Below are positions 1-7,490 of a stretch of 64,000 nucleotides of DNA, piece by piece. Position 1 is the stretch's first letter. Each line of letters begins with the position of its first letter. The stretch comes from an uncultured Bacillota bacterium (lineage in GTDB: Bacteria > Bacillota_I > Bacilli_A > RFN20 > CAG-288). Made by a program: the position numbers and the translations under genes. The DNA lies in the NCBI GenBank assembly GCA_949290645.1, contig CASESG010000001.1, forward strand, positions 255,104-319,103, given 5' to 3'. Under the pieces are notes generated by a model. That model saw only the letters and a list, made by a program, of their open reading frames with translations. It did not search any database and was not told where the DNA came from.

Positions 1-941
1 ATTGCGTCGGAACCCGATTGCATCGGAAGGTGGAGACTGGGCATGATGTTGTCGTATTTGGCCATCACGTCGAAGACCTGGGCGTTGAAGTCGCTCGGAT
101 AGGGAGTGGTGAAGCGGATGCGGTCGATCCCGGTCTTGGCGACTTTCTCGAGGAGCTCGGCGAAGGCGTGCTTGTTGTCCTTGTCCAGGCCGTAGGAGTC
201 GACGTTCTGACCGAGCAGGGTCACCTGGCGATAGCCGTTGTCCTTGAGGCATTGGACTTCCGCGACGATGTCTTCCATCGCCCGTGAGCGCTCCCGGCCT
301 CTGGTGTAGGGGACGATGCAATAGGTGCAGAAGTTGTCGCAGCCATAGGTGATGTCGACAAAGGCGGAGTAGGGAGAAAGCCTTCCTTCCTTTCCCCGAG
401 AGGAGAGCTCGACAAGCGAGGAAGGCTGGCTCTGGATGTCGACATAGGTTCCTCTTCCCTTGAGGGCCCTTTCCAAAAGGTCATAGAAACGTTCGATGTT
501 GTTCGTCCCGAAGAGCAGGGACACGAAAGAGAAGTGCTCCAGAAGATACTGGACGGGCTTTTCCTCCTGCATCACGCAGCCGCAGACGGCGACGAAGGCC
601 TTGTTCTTGAGGACGGAGGCCTTGATGCGACCCAATTCCCCATAGAGGTGGTTCTCGGCGTTCTCGCGGATGGCGCAGGTGTTGAAGAGGATGAAATCGG
701 CATTTGAAACATCTTCCGTCTCCTTCATTCCCAGCTGAAGAAGGAACAGACGGAGAATCTCGGAATCGCGGACATTGGCCTGGCAGCCATAGGTTCTGAT
801 ACAAAAAAGCTTTTCCTGTCCCCAAGAGACAAGAAAAGCCGTAGGGCGAATTTCTGCCCTCTCTCGTGGAAGAACCGTATCCGGATTCCGCCTCGCTGCT
901 TCCCGCAAAGAGGGAAGCGAGACAAGACGGCTGTTCTTCAT
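1..941 (-). CDS. miaB: tRNA-2-methylthio-N6-dimethylallyladenosine synthase MiaB (3' part beyond window)
   Basis: Radical-SAM methylthiotransferase that adds the 2-methylthio group to i6A37 in tRNAs reading UNN codons. The minus-strand frame is open from an ATG at 941 to the window edge, so the C-terminal part (rest of the radical-SAM barrel and TRAM domain) is missing. Residues about 49-60 carry the MTTase start motif RTYGCQANVRDSE, and the radical-SAM cluster motif CDNFCTYC lies near base 330-345, followed by the VPYTRGRERSR segment. A roughly 45-residue N-terminal extension precedes the MTTase domain, as in Bacillus MiaB. The start lies 3 bases after the spoVS stop, with GAGGAA about 13 bases upstream, so it is probably translated from the spoVS transcript. 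Confidence 0.93.
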   Translation of the reverse strand, partial: MKNSRLVSLPSLREAARRNPDTVLPRERAEIRPTAFLVSWGQEKLFCIRTYGCQANVRDSEILRLFLLQLGMKETEDVSNADFILFNTCAIRENAENHLYGELGRIKASVLKNKAFVAVCGCVMQEEKPVQYLLEHFSFVSLLFGTNNIERFYDLLERALKGRGTYVDIQSQPSSLVELSSRGKEGRLSPYSAFVDITYGCDNFCTYCIVPYTRGRERSRAMEDIVAEVQCLKDNGYRQVTLLGQNVDSYGLDKDNKHAFAELLEKVAKTGIDRIRFTTPYPSDFNAQVFDVMAKYDNIMPSLHLPMQSGSDA

Positions 942-944
942 TCC

Positions 945-1286
945 TTAGAGAGTTTCCTCGTGATGAGGGACGTCGCTGGAGACTGCGTGTTCGGGATCGA
1001 AGTCGACCTTCTTGATGTGGAGCATGATGGTCGTGACTTCACGAGAATCCTCGCTGGAGGGCTCGGAGAAGTTCTGCATCAAGAACTCCGGCTGGACGGC
1101 GATGTCGCTGGGGGTCGGATCGTCCTTGAGGAATCTTCTGGCGACGATGCAAGCCTTGATGGCCTGGTTGAGGGCGCTGGCACCGACCAAGGAGATCTGG
1201 ACGGCTCCCTCCTGACGGATGTTACCGGCGATGGCACCGGCCAACTTCTGAATCTGAGTGTTTCCGCTAGCTTTTAATGTTGTCAT
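945..1286 (-). CDS. spoVS: SpoVS family protein
   Basis: Small Alba-like protein. In Bacillus SpoVS affects sporulation stage V and septation, but the family is also common in non-sporulating bacteria, so the gene does not prove sporulation. The 113-residue product matches the family along its first 90 residues: KASGNTQIQKLAGAIAGNIR, the GASALNQAIKACIVARRF core and a terminal TTIMLHIKKV strand. The last 20 residues are a variable acidic tail. The start at 1286 has AGAGG 10 bases upstream and its own sigma-A promoter. The position between ymdB and miaB is the Bacillus gene order. Confidence 0.93.
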   Translation of the reverse strand: MTTLKASGNTQIQKLAGAIAGNIRQEGAVQISLVGASALNQAIKACIVARRFLKDDPTPSDIAVQPEFLMQNFSEPSSEDSREVTTIMLHIKKVDFDPEHAVSSDVPHHEETL

Positions 1287-1312
1287 TTTGGATAAACCTC
1301 TTTCGTCTAATA

Positions 1313-1340
1313 ATTATATCCATTTTTTCCTGTCTATCAA
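1313..1340 (-). promoter_or_regulatory. sigma-A promoter of spoVS-miaB
   Basis: On the minus strand TTGATA (1340-1335), a 16-base spacer and a perfect TATAAT (1318-1313) lie 27 bases before the spoVS start. The ymdB terminator sits just upstream, so spoVS-miaB is a separate transcription unit. Confidence 0.75.
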
Positions 1341-1419
1341 GAAAATCTCATTCACAATCGCAATTTTTTCGATCCGAGGAGGATGAAGGAGCTTTTCCCC
1401 CCCATCTTTATCAAAGGAA

Positions 1420-1441
1420 AAGCCCCGCTTTTGCGAGGCTT
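1420..1441 (-). terminator. Rho-independent terminator of ymdB
   Basis: On the minus strand, 4 bases after the ymdB stop, AAGCCTCGC, an AAAA loop and GCGGGGCTT form a stem followed by TTTTCC. It closes the pgsA-to-ymdB direction of transcription. Confidence 0.75.
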
Positions 1442-1445
1442 GAAG

Positions 1446-2249
1446 TCAGGACCTGATCTCGTTGAGGAGCGTGAAGGAGTTGACTTTCTTCGTCTCTCTG
1501 TCAATCTCGAGAAGGACGGCGTTGAGGAGTTTCTTTCCCGTGCGGGGGACATCCATCGGCGTGGGCATTCCGGTTCTTGTGCGATAGATGGAGCTTGCCT
1601 TGATGTCGCCGAGGACGGAATCGTAGGCCCCGTTCATGCCGACGTCGGTCAGGAAGAAGGTTCCCTGCTCCAACAGCTTGGCGTCGTTTGTCTGGACGTG
1701 GGTGTGGGTGCCGATCACGGCCGTCACCTGTCCGTCGAAGTACTCGGACAGGCATCTCTTCTCGGCGGTCGCCTCGGCGTGGAAGTCGACGAGGTGGATG
1801 TCCGCCTTCTCTTCCTTGCCGAGGACTTCTTCCAAGGCGAGAAACGGGCTGGACTGGCAGAGGTTGATGAAGACTCTTCCTAAGAGATTTGAGATGCGGA
1901 CCCTCAAGCCCGAGACTTCCAGGAGGATCGTCCCCTTCAAAGGGCAGATGGGATCGAAGTTGAGGGGCCGGATCTCCTTGGAGAAATCGTAGCTCGGCTG
2001 GAAGATGTCCTTGCAGTTGAGGAAGTGGTTTCCGCTGGTGATGACGTCGATTCCGCTCTTCAGGAGCTCTTCGTAGTGGCTGTGGGAGAGACCGTGGCCG
2101 TGGGTGGTGTTCTCGCCGTTTGCGACGACGAGGTCGATCTTGTCTTTCGCCTTGTGCGCTTTGAGATATTCTGCGACGACCTCACGTCCCAGAGGACCGA
2201 CGATGTCGCCCAGAAACAGGAGGCGGAAGGGATTGGGATTACTTGGCAA
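1446..2249 (-). CDS. ymdB: YmdB family metallophosphoesterase
   Basis: Calcineurin-like phosphodiesterase. The Bacillus homologue hydrolyses 2',3'-cyclic nucleotides and shapes the choice between biofilm and motility. Metal-binding motifs are visible: GDIVG near the N-terminus, NGEN, SGNHFLN, DFHAEAT, GTHTHVQT and TDVGMNGAYDSVLG. I place the start at a TTG (2249) because GAGGG lies 9 bases upstream and the resulting 267 residues fit the family (about 264). No ATG fits between there and the conserved FRLLFLGDIVG. The gene overlaps the end of rny by 11 bases, so the two are translationally coupled, which is biologically sensible for RNA-turnover partners. Confidence 0.92.
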   Translation of the reverse strand: MPSNPNPFRLLFLGDIVGPLGREVVAEYLKAHKAKDKIDLVVANGENTTHGHGLSHSHYEELLKSGIDVITSGNHFLNCKDIFQPSYDFSKEIRPLNFDPICPLKGTILLEVSGLRVRISNLLGRVFINLCQSSPFLALEEVLGKEEKADIHLVDFHAEATAEKRCLSEYFDGQVTAVIGTHTHVQTNDAKLLEQGTFFLTDVGMNGAYDSVLGDIKASSIYRTRTGMPTPMDVPRTGKKLLNAVLLEIDRETKKVNSFTLLNEIRS

Positions 2250-3801
2250 TTTGGACGGCCCTCGTCTCGCGGATGACCGAGATCTTGATCTGTCCCGGGA
2301 ACTGCATCTCGTTCTCGATCTTGTCGCGGATCTGGATGGCCATGGCCTTGGCATCCTCGTCGGAGATCTTCTCGGGAACGACCATCACGCGCACGTCTCT
2401 TCCCGACTGCAGGGCATAGGTGGTCTGGACGCCGTCGAAGCCCTTGCAGATGGTCTCGATCTGCTCGAGGCGCTTGATGTAGGTCTCCAGGGTCTCGCTT
2501 CGGGCACCGGGGCGGGCGGCGGAGAGGGTATCGGCAGCCTGGACGAGCTCGGAGATGAGATACTTCTTGGGCACATCGCCGTGGTGGGACTCGATGGCGT
2601 TGATGACGGCATCGGGCTCGTTGAACTTCTTGGCGAGCTGGCTTCCGAGCTGGACGTGGCTTCCCTCCTGCTCGGCATCGATGGCCTTGCCGATATCATG
2701 AAGAAGGCCGGCTCTCTTGGCCATCACAGGATCGAGGTTGAGCTCGCTTGCCATGACCGAGGCCAGATAGGCGACCTGGATCGAATGGTCGAGGACGTTC
2801 TGTCCGTAGGAGGTACGATAGCGAAGGCGGCCGATGTAAGGCATCAGGCCGGCGGAGATTCTCGGCAGGCCGAGCTTGAAGATCGTCTGCTCGCCGATGC
2901 GGCGAAGGGACTCGTCGAACTCGCCGGAGATCTTCTTGTAGAGATCCTCGATGCGGCCGGGCTGGATCCTTCCGTCCTTGATGAGGGCTTCCAGGGTGAG
3001 CTTGGCCTTCTCGCGGCGAATCGGATCGAAGCAGGAGCAGGTGATGGTCTCCGGGGTGTCGTCGATGATGAGGGAGACGCCGAAGATCTGCTCCATGGAC
3101 TTGATGTTCCTTCCCTCGCGACCGATGATGCGACCCTTCATCTCATCGGAAGGAAGGGCGACGGTGGAAGTGGAGTGCTCGCTGGTGACGTCCTGAGCAT
3201 ATTTGTCCATCGCCATCGCAAGCATGGCCCTGGCCTTGTCCTGGACCTGGCTCTGCGCTTCTTCTTCCATCTGTTCCCGATAGAGGGCGATGCGCTTGGC
3301 TTCCTTCTCCTCGACTTTCGCCATGATCTCCTTGAGGGCTTCTTCCTGGGTCAGGCCGGCGACGCGCTGAAGTTCCTCTTCCGCCTTGTCGATCCGCTCC
3401 TGAATCTCCTTCTCCCTACCGGAGACCTTCTCTTCCCTCTGCTCGAGAGTCGCCTTCTTCTGGTCGAGGGATTCCTCTCTCTGGATCAGGACATCCTCGC
3501 GCTTGTCGAGAGCCGCCTCTCTCTGATCGAGCTTGTTCTCGTTCTGGAGGATCTGCTTCTTCCTCTCGCTGATGTCCTTCTCCGCCGTGCGCAGAAGCTC
3601 TTCCTTCTCCGCCTTGGCTTCCAGCTTCGCATGATCAAGCAGCTTCTCGGCCTTGTCCTTGGTCTGCTCCAAGAGCTTCTCGCTCTCGTTGAGGAGAGAG
3701 TTTTTCTTCTTCTTGAAGAAGAAAACCGTCAATCCGACCGAAAGCAAGGCCGCGAGCAAGGCGCAACCAACCCCAATGAGGGCAATTTCCCATGGTTCCA
3801 T
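2239..3801 (-). CDS. rny: Ribonuclease Y
   Basis: Membrane-anchored endoribonuclease that starts mRNA decay in Bacillota. The 520 residues equal the usual length. Residues about 5-27 form a transmembrane helix followed by a KKKK anchor, about 30-190 a long charged coiled coil, about 210-275 a KH domain with GRIIGREGRNIK, and about 335-430 an HD domain with the metal motif LLHDIGK. The C-terminal domain ends in RAVQIAK. The start at 3801 is chosen because AAAGGAA lies 8 bases upstream and the TM helix follows directly; the frame stays open further upstream but that part is unlike the family. ymdB overlaps its 3' end. Confidence 0.96.
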   Translation of the reverse strand: MEPWEIALIGVGCALLAALLSVGLTVFFFKKKKNSLLNESEKLLEQTKDKAEKLLDHAKLEAKAEKEELLRTAEKDISERKKQILQNENKLDQREAALDKREDVLIQREESLDQKKATLEQREEKVSGREKEIQERIDKAEEELQRVAGLTQEEALKEIMAKVEEKEAKRIALYREQMEEEAQSQVQDKARAMLAMAMDKYAQDVTSEHSTSTVALPSDEMKGRIIGREGRNIKSMEQIFGVSLIIDDTPETITCSCFDPIRREKAKLTLEALIKDGRIQPGRIEDLYKKISGEFDESLRRIGEQTIFKLGLPRISAGLMPYIGRLRYRTSYGQNVLDHSIQVAYLASVMASELNLDPVMAKRAGLLHDIGKAIDAEQEGSHVQLGSQLAKKFNEPDAVINAIESHHGDVPKKYLISELVQAADTLSAARPGARSETLETYIKRLEQIETICKGFDGVQTTYALQSGRDVRVMVVPEKISDEDAKAMAIQIRDKIENEMQFPGQIKISVIRETRAVQIAK

Positions 3802-3998
3802 GGTATCGTTCCTTTCTGAGCACACTAGAAAACGGATACGAGCGGTGGTTCCTGTGCCCTGAAACCGAATTTCTCTAAAGATTCCTTGACTTTTTCTATC
3901 GAAAAGGTAGTATTCTGTCCAAAATCTTTTTTTCAAAACGATATAAGTGAGAGGCTTATACCTCAAATATTATATAACGGGAAAAACGATGTGCATAG

Positions 3999-4028
3999 AA
4001 AAAAAGATCCCTCTTTCGAGAGAAGATC
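3999..4028 (-). terminator. Second hairpin plus T-run between recA and rny
   Basis: Minus strand: GATC..CTCT, a CGAA loop, AGAG..GATC, then seven T. It lies about 100 bases after the recA terminator and before the rny promoters. It may be a backup terminator or an attenuator of read-through into rny; the stem contains a bulge and two G-T pairs. Confidence 0.4.
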
Positions 4029-4035
4029 ATTACTC

Positions 4036-4065
4036 ATTCCGAAAGGAAAAGTTGCTTTTCGGAAT
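4036..4065. repeat. Inverted repeat upstream of rny
   Basis: ATTCCGAAA and TTTCGGAAT are perfect complements around a 12-base spacer. No T-run follows on either strand, so it is not an obvious terminator; it could be an operator or an RNA hairpin. Confidence 0.6.
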
Positions 4066-4120
4066 TTCCACTTTTGTCAAAGACAATCTACCTCTCTTTC
4101 CGGAAGAGAAGAAGGGAGAA

Positions 4121-4148
4121 AGGAAAAGGCCCGCCTTACAGACGGGCC
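4121..4148 (-). terminator. Rho-independent terminator of recA
   Basis: Minus strand: GGCCCG, a 9-base loop, CGGGCC and then TTTTCCTTTC, starting 6 bases after the recA stop. Confidence 0.8.
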
Positions 4149-4154
4149 ATGATC

Positions 4155-5189
4155 TCATTCGGCGCTCTTCTTCCCGGTGAGCTTCTCCATCACCAGGTTC
4201 TCGATCTCGCTCTTGCGCTCGGGATTGGTGCGGAAGAAGTCGTAGACGGAGGTGATTCCCTGACCGAGTCTCTCTCCCTGGTAGCTGAACCAGGAGCCGC
4301 TCTTCTCGATGATGCCGTAGTCGACGGAGAGCTGGGCGAGCTCGTTGTCCTTGTTGATGCCCTTTCCGAAGATGAGCGTGATCTTGCAGGAACGATACGG
4401 AGGGGCGACCTTGTTCTTGACGACCTTGACGTTGACGACGTTACCGATGTACTTGTCCCCTTCCTTGATCTGCTCTCCGCGGCGGATCTCCATGCGGATC
4501 GTGGCGTAGAACTTCAATGCCCTTCCGCCGGTGGTCGTCTCGGGATTGCCGTACATGACGCCGACCTTCTCGCGGAGCTGATTGATGAAGATGACGGTGC
4601 AGCCGGTCTTGGAGAGGATGCCGGCGAGCTTTCGCAAGGCCTTGCTCATGAGCCTGGCTTGGAGTCCGACCGAGGATTCCTCGAAGGTCCCTTCCAGTTC
4701 GGCCTTGGGGACGAGGGCGGCGACGGAGTCGACGACGATCAGGTCGATGGCGTTGCTCTTGGCCAGCATGTCGACGATCTCCAGGGCCTGCTCTCCGTAA
4801 TCGGGCTGGGAGAGGATGAGGCTGTCGACGTCGACGCCCAAGGTCTTGGCGTAGTCGGGATCGATGGCGTGCTCGGCATCGATGAAGGCGCAGCGCCCTC
4901 CCATCTCCTGGGCTTGGGCGATGGCTTCCAGGGCCAGGGTCGTCTTTCCGGAGGACTCGGGTCCGTAGATCTCGATGATGCGTCCCTTGGGATAGCCGCC
5001 GACTCCCAGGGCCGAGTCGATCAACAGGGAGCCGGAGGGGATGACCTTGACGTCCTTCTCCGGGCTCTCGCCCATCCGCATGATGATGCCCTTGTCGTTG
5101 TAGTAGTTTCGAATCTCCTTGATGGTGGCGTCGATGTCCTTGTCGACTTCCTTCTTGGCCTTCTCTTCTTCCTTGACTTTCTTGTCCAT
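4155..5189 (-). CDS. recA: Recombinase A
   Basis: ATP-dependent strand-exchange protein of homologous recombination and SOS signalling. The 344 residues contain the Walker A motif GPESSGKT at about 76-83, Walker [11 protein letters not shown], the MAW region, and the [11 protein letters not shown]2 DNA-binding loop followed by GGRALKFYA. The N-terminus is about 10 residues longer and more charged than in most RecA. I chose ATG 5189 because GAAGGAG lies 9 bases upstream; an ATG at 5216 lacks a ribosome site. No LexA box is apparent upstream, and the gene follows pncC by 47 bases, so it is probably cotranscribed with pgsA-pncC. Confidence 0.97.
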   Translation of the reverse strand: MDKKVKEEEKAKKEVDKDIDATIKEIRNYYNDKGIIMRMGESPEKDVKVIPSGSLLIDSALGVGGYPKGRIIEIYGPESSGKTTLALEAIAQAQEMGGRCAFIDAEHAIDPDYAKTLGVDVDSLILSQPDYGEQALEIVDMLAKSNAIDLIVVDSVAALVPKAELEGTFEESSVGLQARLMSKALRKLAGILSKTGCTVIFINQLREKVGVMYGNPETTTGGRALKFYATIRMEIRRGEQIKEGDKYIGNVVNVKVVKNKVAPPYRSCKITLIFGKGINKDNELAQLSVDYGIIEKSGSWFSYQGERLGQGITSVYDFFRTNPERKSEIENLVMEKLTGKKSAE

Positions 5190-5236
5190 GGGGATATGCT
5201 CCTTCTCACTTATCATTGTCGGTCAATCGGACTTTT

Positions 5237-5704
5237 TTACAGCGATTGGGAAATCTTCTCGTAGAGGGTCGAAAAGGCGAAGTCGACCAGCTGGCGTCGA
5301 ATCGAGTCCCTCGTGCCGGAAAGCTCCAGCTTGTATGAGTACAGCTTGTCCTTGACCTTGATGGCGACATAGGCCAGGCCGACGGGCTTTCCTTCCTGGG
5401 CCTCGGGCCCGGCATTTCCGGTGAAGGAGACGCTGCAGTCGCTGTGGAAGTGCTCCGCTGCCACAAGGGCCATCTCCTTGGCGCACTCCGGGGAGATCGC
5501 GCCTTTCTCCTTGATGGTCTCTTCGCTGACGCCGAAGTGCTCCTTGCTGGAGATCGCGTAGCTGACGATTCCGCCCAGGAAGGCCTGGCTTGCTCCCGGA
5601 AGGGAGGTGAAGGTGCTGCTGAAGAGACCTCCCGTCAAGCTCTCCATGCTGGAGAGAGTCAGCTTGTTGCTGACCAAAAGGTCGAGAAGATTCTTTCTTT
5701 CCAT
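5237..5704 (-). CDS. pncC: Nicotinamide-nucleotide amidase domain protein (CinA C-terminal type)
   Basis: Deamidates nicotinamide mononucleotide in the pyridine nucleotide cycle. The 155-residue protein covers only the C-terminal domain of CinA: the catalytic SMESLTGGLFSSTFTSLPGA segment, GGIVSYA, and the SFTGNAGP glycine loop are all present. The N-terminal molybdopterin-binding-like half of full CinA is absent here and no remnant of it lies between this gene and pgsA. The start at 5704 has AAGGAGTG 8 bases upstream. The slot next to recA is where full-length cinA lies in Bacillus, so this looks like a domain-reduced orthologue. Confidence 0.9.
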   Translation of the reverse strand: MERKNLLDLLVSNKLTLSSMESLTGGLFSSTFTSLPGASQAFLGGIVSYAISSKEHFGVSEETIKEKGAISPECAKEMALVAAEHFHSDCSVSFTGNAGPEAQEGKPVGLAYVAIKVKDKLYSYKLELSGTRDSIRRQLVDFAFSTLYEKISQSL

Positions 5705-5711
5705 GGAAATA

Positions 5712-6353
5712 TCACTCCTTTTCCTGCTTGAGGACATCCTTGTTCTGAACGAAGTAGACGATGGCCGAGAAGAGAGAGGCAAGAAGGGCGATCGCGGCCA
5801 GGACATTGGTCACGACATTGGTATAGGCGAAGTCCCCTCTTCCCTGGAAGTCGAGGTAGTTGAAGGGGAAGCCGTTGAGATAGAGGATGGGGATGACGAT
5901 CATCTGAAGGACCGTCTTGAGCTTGCCGAACTTGTTGGCGGCCAGGACCTTTCCCTTGGTCGTGGCGACCATCCTTAGGCCGTCGACGGCGAGGTCCCTT
6001 CCGATGAAGAGGACGGTCAGGACCGGGAAGAGATAGAAGTTTCCGTAGCAGTCCAGGCGGGTGGAGAGCAAGATCAGGGAGGAGTCGACCAGGAACTTGT
6101 CCGCCAGGGGGTCGAGGAACTTTCCGAAGTCCGTCACGATGTTTCGCGAGCGGGCCATGTGCCCGTCGACGGAATCGGTGACGGCCGCGACGACGAAGAT
6201 CGTCGCACTGACCAGGTCGATCCAGCTGAAGCCGGTCGTCCCGAGCTCGGGCGCAAAAGAGGCGCTCTCGGGAAGGAAGGTGAGGGAGAAGAGAACGATC
6301 GTGACAAGAGCAAGGGCAAAACGGGCGAGAGTGATCTTGTTGGGTGTGTTCAT
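5712..6353 (-). CDS. pgsA: CDP-diacylglycerol--glycerol-3-phosphate 3-phosphatidyltransferase
   Basis: Integral membrane enzyme that makes phosphatidylglycerol phosphate, the first committed step to phosphatidylglycerol and cardiolipin. The CDP-alcohol phosphotransferase signature is complete at residues about 60-86: DSVDGHMAR, eight residues, G, three residues, D (in LDPLADK). Five or six hydrophobic helices are visible; the first is preceded by the typical NTPNKITLARF start. The 213-residue length is slightly above the family (about 190), mostly from an insertion near residue 28-45. It lies 7 bases upstream of pncC and heads the pgsA-pncC-recA set. Confidence 0.94.
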   Translation of the reverse strand: MNTPNKITLARFALALVTIVLFSLTFLPESASFAPELGTTGFSWIDLVSATIFVVAAVTDSVDGHMARSRNIVTDFGKFLDPLADKFLVDSSLILLSTRLDCYGNFYLFPVLTVLFIGRDLAVDGLRMVATTKGKVLAANKFGKLKTVLQMIVIPILYLNGFPFNYLDFQGRGDFAYTNVVTNVLAAIALLASLFSAIVYFVQNKDVLKQEKE

Positions 6354-6379
6354 TTCATCCTCCTAACATTCGAAGAGAT

Positions 6380-6722
6380 TGCTGACCCTGTAAGCCATGT
6401 TCTGTCGCGGATGGCAATTTATCTAGGCTTTCGCCTGCCTTTGTCGGTTGGATTCCCGACGCAGACTTCCCTTACCAAAATTTAGGTTTCTCGCTTGCGG
6501 GGCTTTCCTGTCGTTGCATTCCTTCGGTTTCCCGAAAGGTTCGTCACTGTGGAGCCTTAGGGAAGGGACATCGTGCCCGAAGGTTTAGATTCCCCTCCGC
6601 CGTCTTGGTTTCCCAAGCCCAAAGTTATCGTTTCCTTTGGCGCAGACACTGCTCCCATCGCAGGGGGCGCGAGCATGGACTTTCCTCAAGGGCTTTCGCC
6701 CCCGCAGCCATCCGGGTCAGCA
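6380..6722 (-). ncRNA. rnpB: RNase P RNA
   Basis: Catalytic RNA of RNase P, which matures tRNA 5' ends. On the minus strand the conserved P4 segment GAGGAAAGTCCATGCTCGC, the CACAGTGACGAA region, GCGAGAAACC, AAATTTTGGTA and ACAGAACATGGCTTACAG occur in the right order. The ends pair as P1: TGCTGACCC with GGGTCAGCA. The wording around GAAACC and AAATTTTGG resembles the Bacillus class B form, but I have not folded it. It lies directly downstream of gpsB, as in Bacillus. Mature ends may differ by a few bases. Confidence 0.95.
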
Positions 6723-6773
6723 TCTAGATTTTACTACACAATTCTTCTCTCGGACAGCCGAAAGGAGGAAAAA

Positions 6774-7136
6774 TCACGAAATGTCGTTGGGATTGATGCC
6801 GGCCTTGGAGAGGGCTTTCTCCAGAGCGGCAATCCTCTTGATGTATTCGAGGTTCGAAAGGGAGGCGTCTCCGGAGGTGGAGATGCCCTTGAGTCGGGCG
6901 TTGAGGGTGTTGTTCTCAAGGCGCAGCTGCTCGTTTTCCTTTCTCAGCCTCTTCTCCTGGTTGAGGAGCTCTTCTTTCTCCCTTGCGGCGGTGGAGAGGT
7001 AATTTTCCATCTTCTTGTAATCCTCGATGACGATGTCGAGGAAGGTGTCGACCTGCAAGGCATCGTAGCCGGGCTTGTTTCCGGTGAATTCCTTGTGAAG
7101 GATGCGGCTCGAGTCGAGCTTGAGTTTGATATCCAT
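6774..7136 (-). CDS. gpsB: GpsB/DivIVA family cell-cycle protein
   Basis: Adaptor that ties the division machinery to peptidoglycan synthesis enzymes at the septum. The 120 residues show the DivIVA/GpsB N-terminal membrane-targeting fold: RILHKEF, then GYDALQVDTFLDIVIEDYK, followed by a coiled coil (about residues 35-75, rich in E, K, L) and a short C-terminal multimerisation segment (SLSNLEYIKRIAALEKAL). Size and the adjacent rnpB favour GpsB over the longer DivIVA. GAGGA lies 12 bases before the ATG, and a perfect TATAAT is at 7171-7166 on the minus strand. Confidence 0.9.
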   Translation of the reverse strand: MDIKLKLDSSRILHKEFTGNKPGYDALQVDTFLDIVIEDYKKMENYLSTAAREKEELLNQEKRLRKENEQLRLENNTLNARLKGISTSGDASLSNLEYIKRIAALEKALSKAGINPNDIS

Positions 7137-7346
7137 GGCTGATTGAAATCCTCATTTCTTCTCTTATTATAGACGGATCGCTCCGGGGTTTGGAATGAGA
7201 TTGAGGAAGAAAGATGACTGATTGACAATGGAACCGAGTTGACAAGAATCTCTTGTGCCAAGAAGCCTTCTTCCTGGCAAAAAGTTGCGCAGTGAGCGCT
7301 TGTTTGGTCATGGATTTTGCAAGAAACGATCGCACTGTGTCTAACT

Positions 7347-7362
7347 TTGAAAGGCATTTCAA
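7347..7362. promoter_or_regulatory. Palindromic candidate operator
   Basis: TTGAAA and TTTCAA around a GGCA spacer, 70 bases upstream of the -35 of the alcohol dehydrogenase. The symmetry resembles a repressor site. It is similar to, but not a match for, the Rex consensus (TTGTGAA..TTCACAA), the NADH-sensing repressor that often controls such genes. Confidence 0.4.
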
Positions 7363-7432
7363 GAAATCGTCCCCGAATTTTGCCGAGATTATCAACAAAT
7401 ATGAAAAACTCGTAAAAACCGCAACTTGGAGA

Positions 7433-7462
7433 TTGAATTTGGAAGCCCTTACGCTCTATACT
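7433..7462 (+). promoter_or_regulatory. Promoter of the alcohol dehydrogenase
   Basis: TTGAAT, an 18-base spacer and TATACT, followed by AGGAGG 9 bases before the ATG at 7491. Confidence 0.7.
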
Positions 7463-7490
7463 TCGAACTGGTAATAGGAGGCATTAAGAA

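Larger units (their letters stand above)
3802..4120 (-). promoter_or_regulatory. rny upstream region with candidate promoters
   Basis: Roughly 320 bases without a gene, AT-rich compared with its flanks. On the minus strand there is a good TATAAT (3974-3969) with a weak -35, and nearer the gene a TTGAAA followed 16 bases later by AATACT (about 3934-3907). The 5' part holds an inverted repeat (4036-4065) and a hairpin with a T-run. Which promoter is used cannot be told from sequence. Confidence 0.4.
7137..7490. promoter_or_regulatory. Divergent control region between gpsB and the alcohol dehydrogenase
   Basis: A 354-base gene-free stretch. It holds the gpsB -10 box TATAAT (minus, 7171-7166; no good -35), two TTGACA hexamers on the plus strand near 7222 and 7239 without matching -10 boxes, a 16-base palindrome at 7347-7362, and the dehydrogenase promoter at 7433-7462. 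Confidence 0.55.

Noticed and set aside
2104-3819. A 571-codon open frame on the plus strand
   Set aside because: It is antisense to rny, which has clear KH and HD domains. High GC makes long antisense frames common here.
4074-5264. A 396-codon plus-strand frame over recA
   Set aside because: Antisense shadow; the translated sequence is a low-complexity D/L/G-rich string without motifs.
7222-7244. Two TTGACA hexamers as promoters
   Set aside because: No -10 box at a suitable distance for either.
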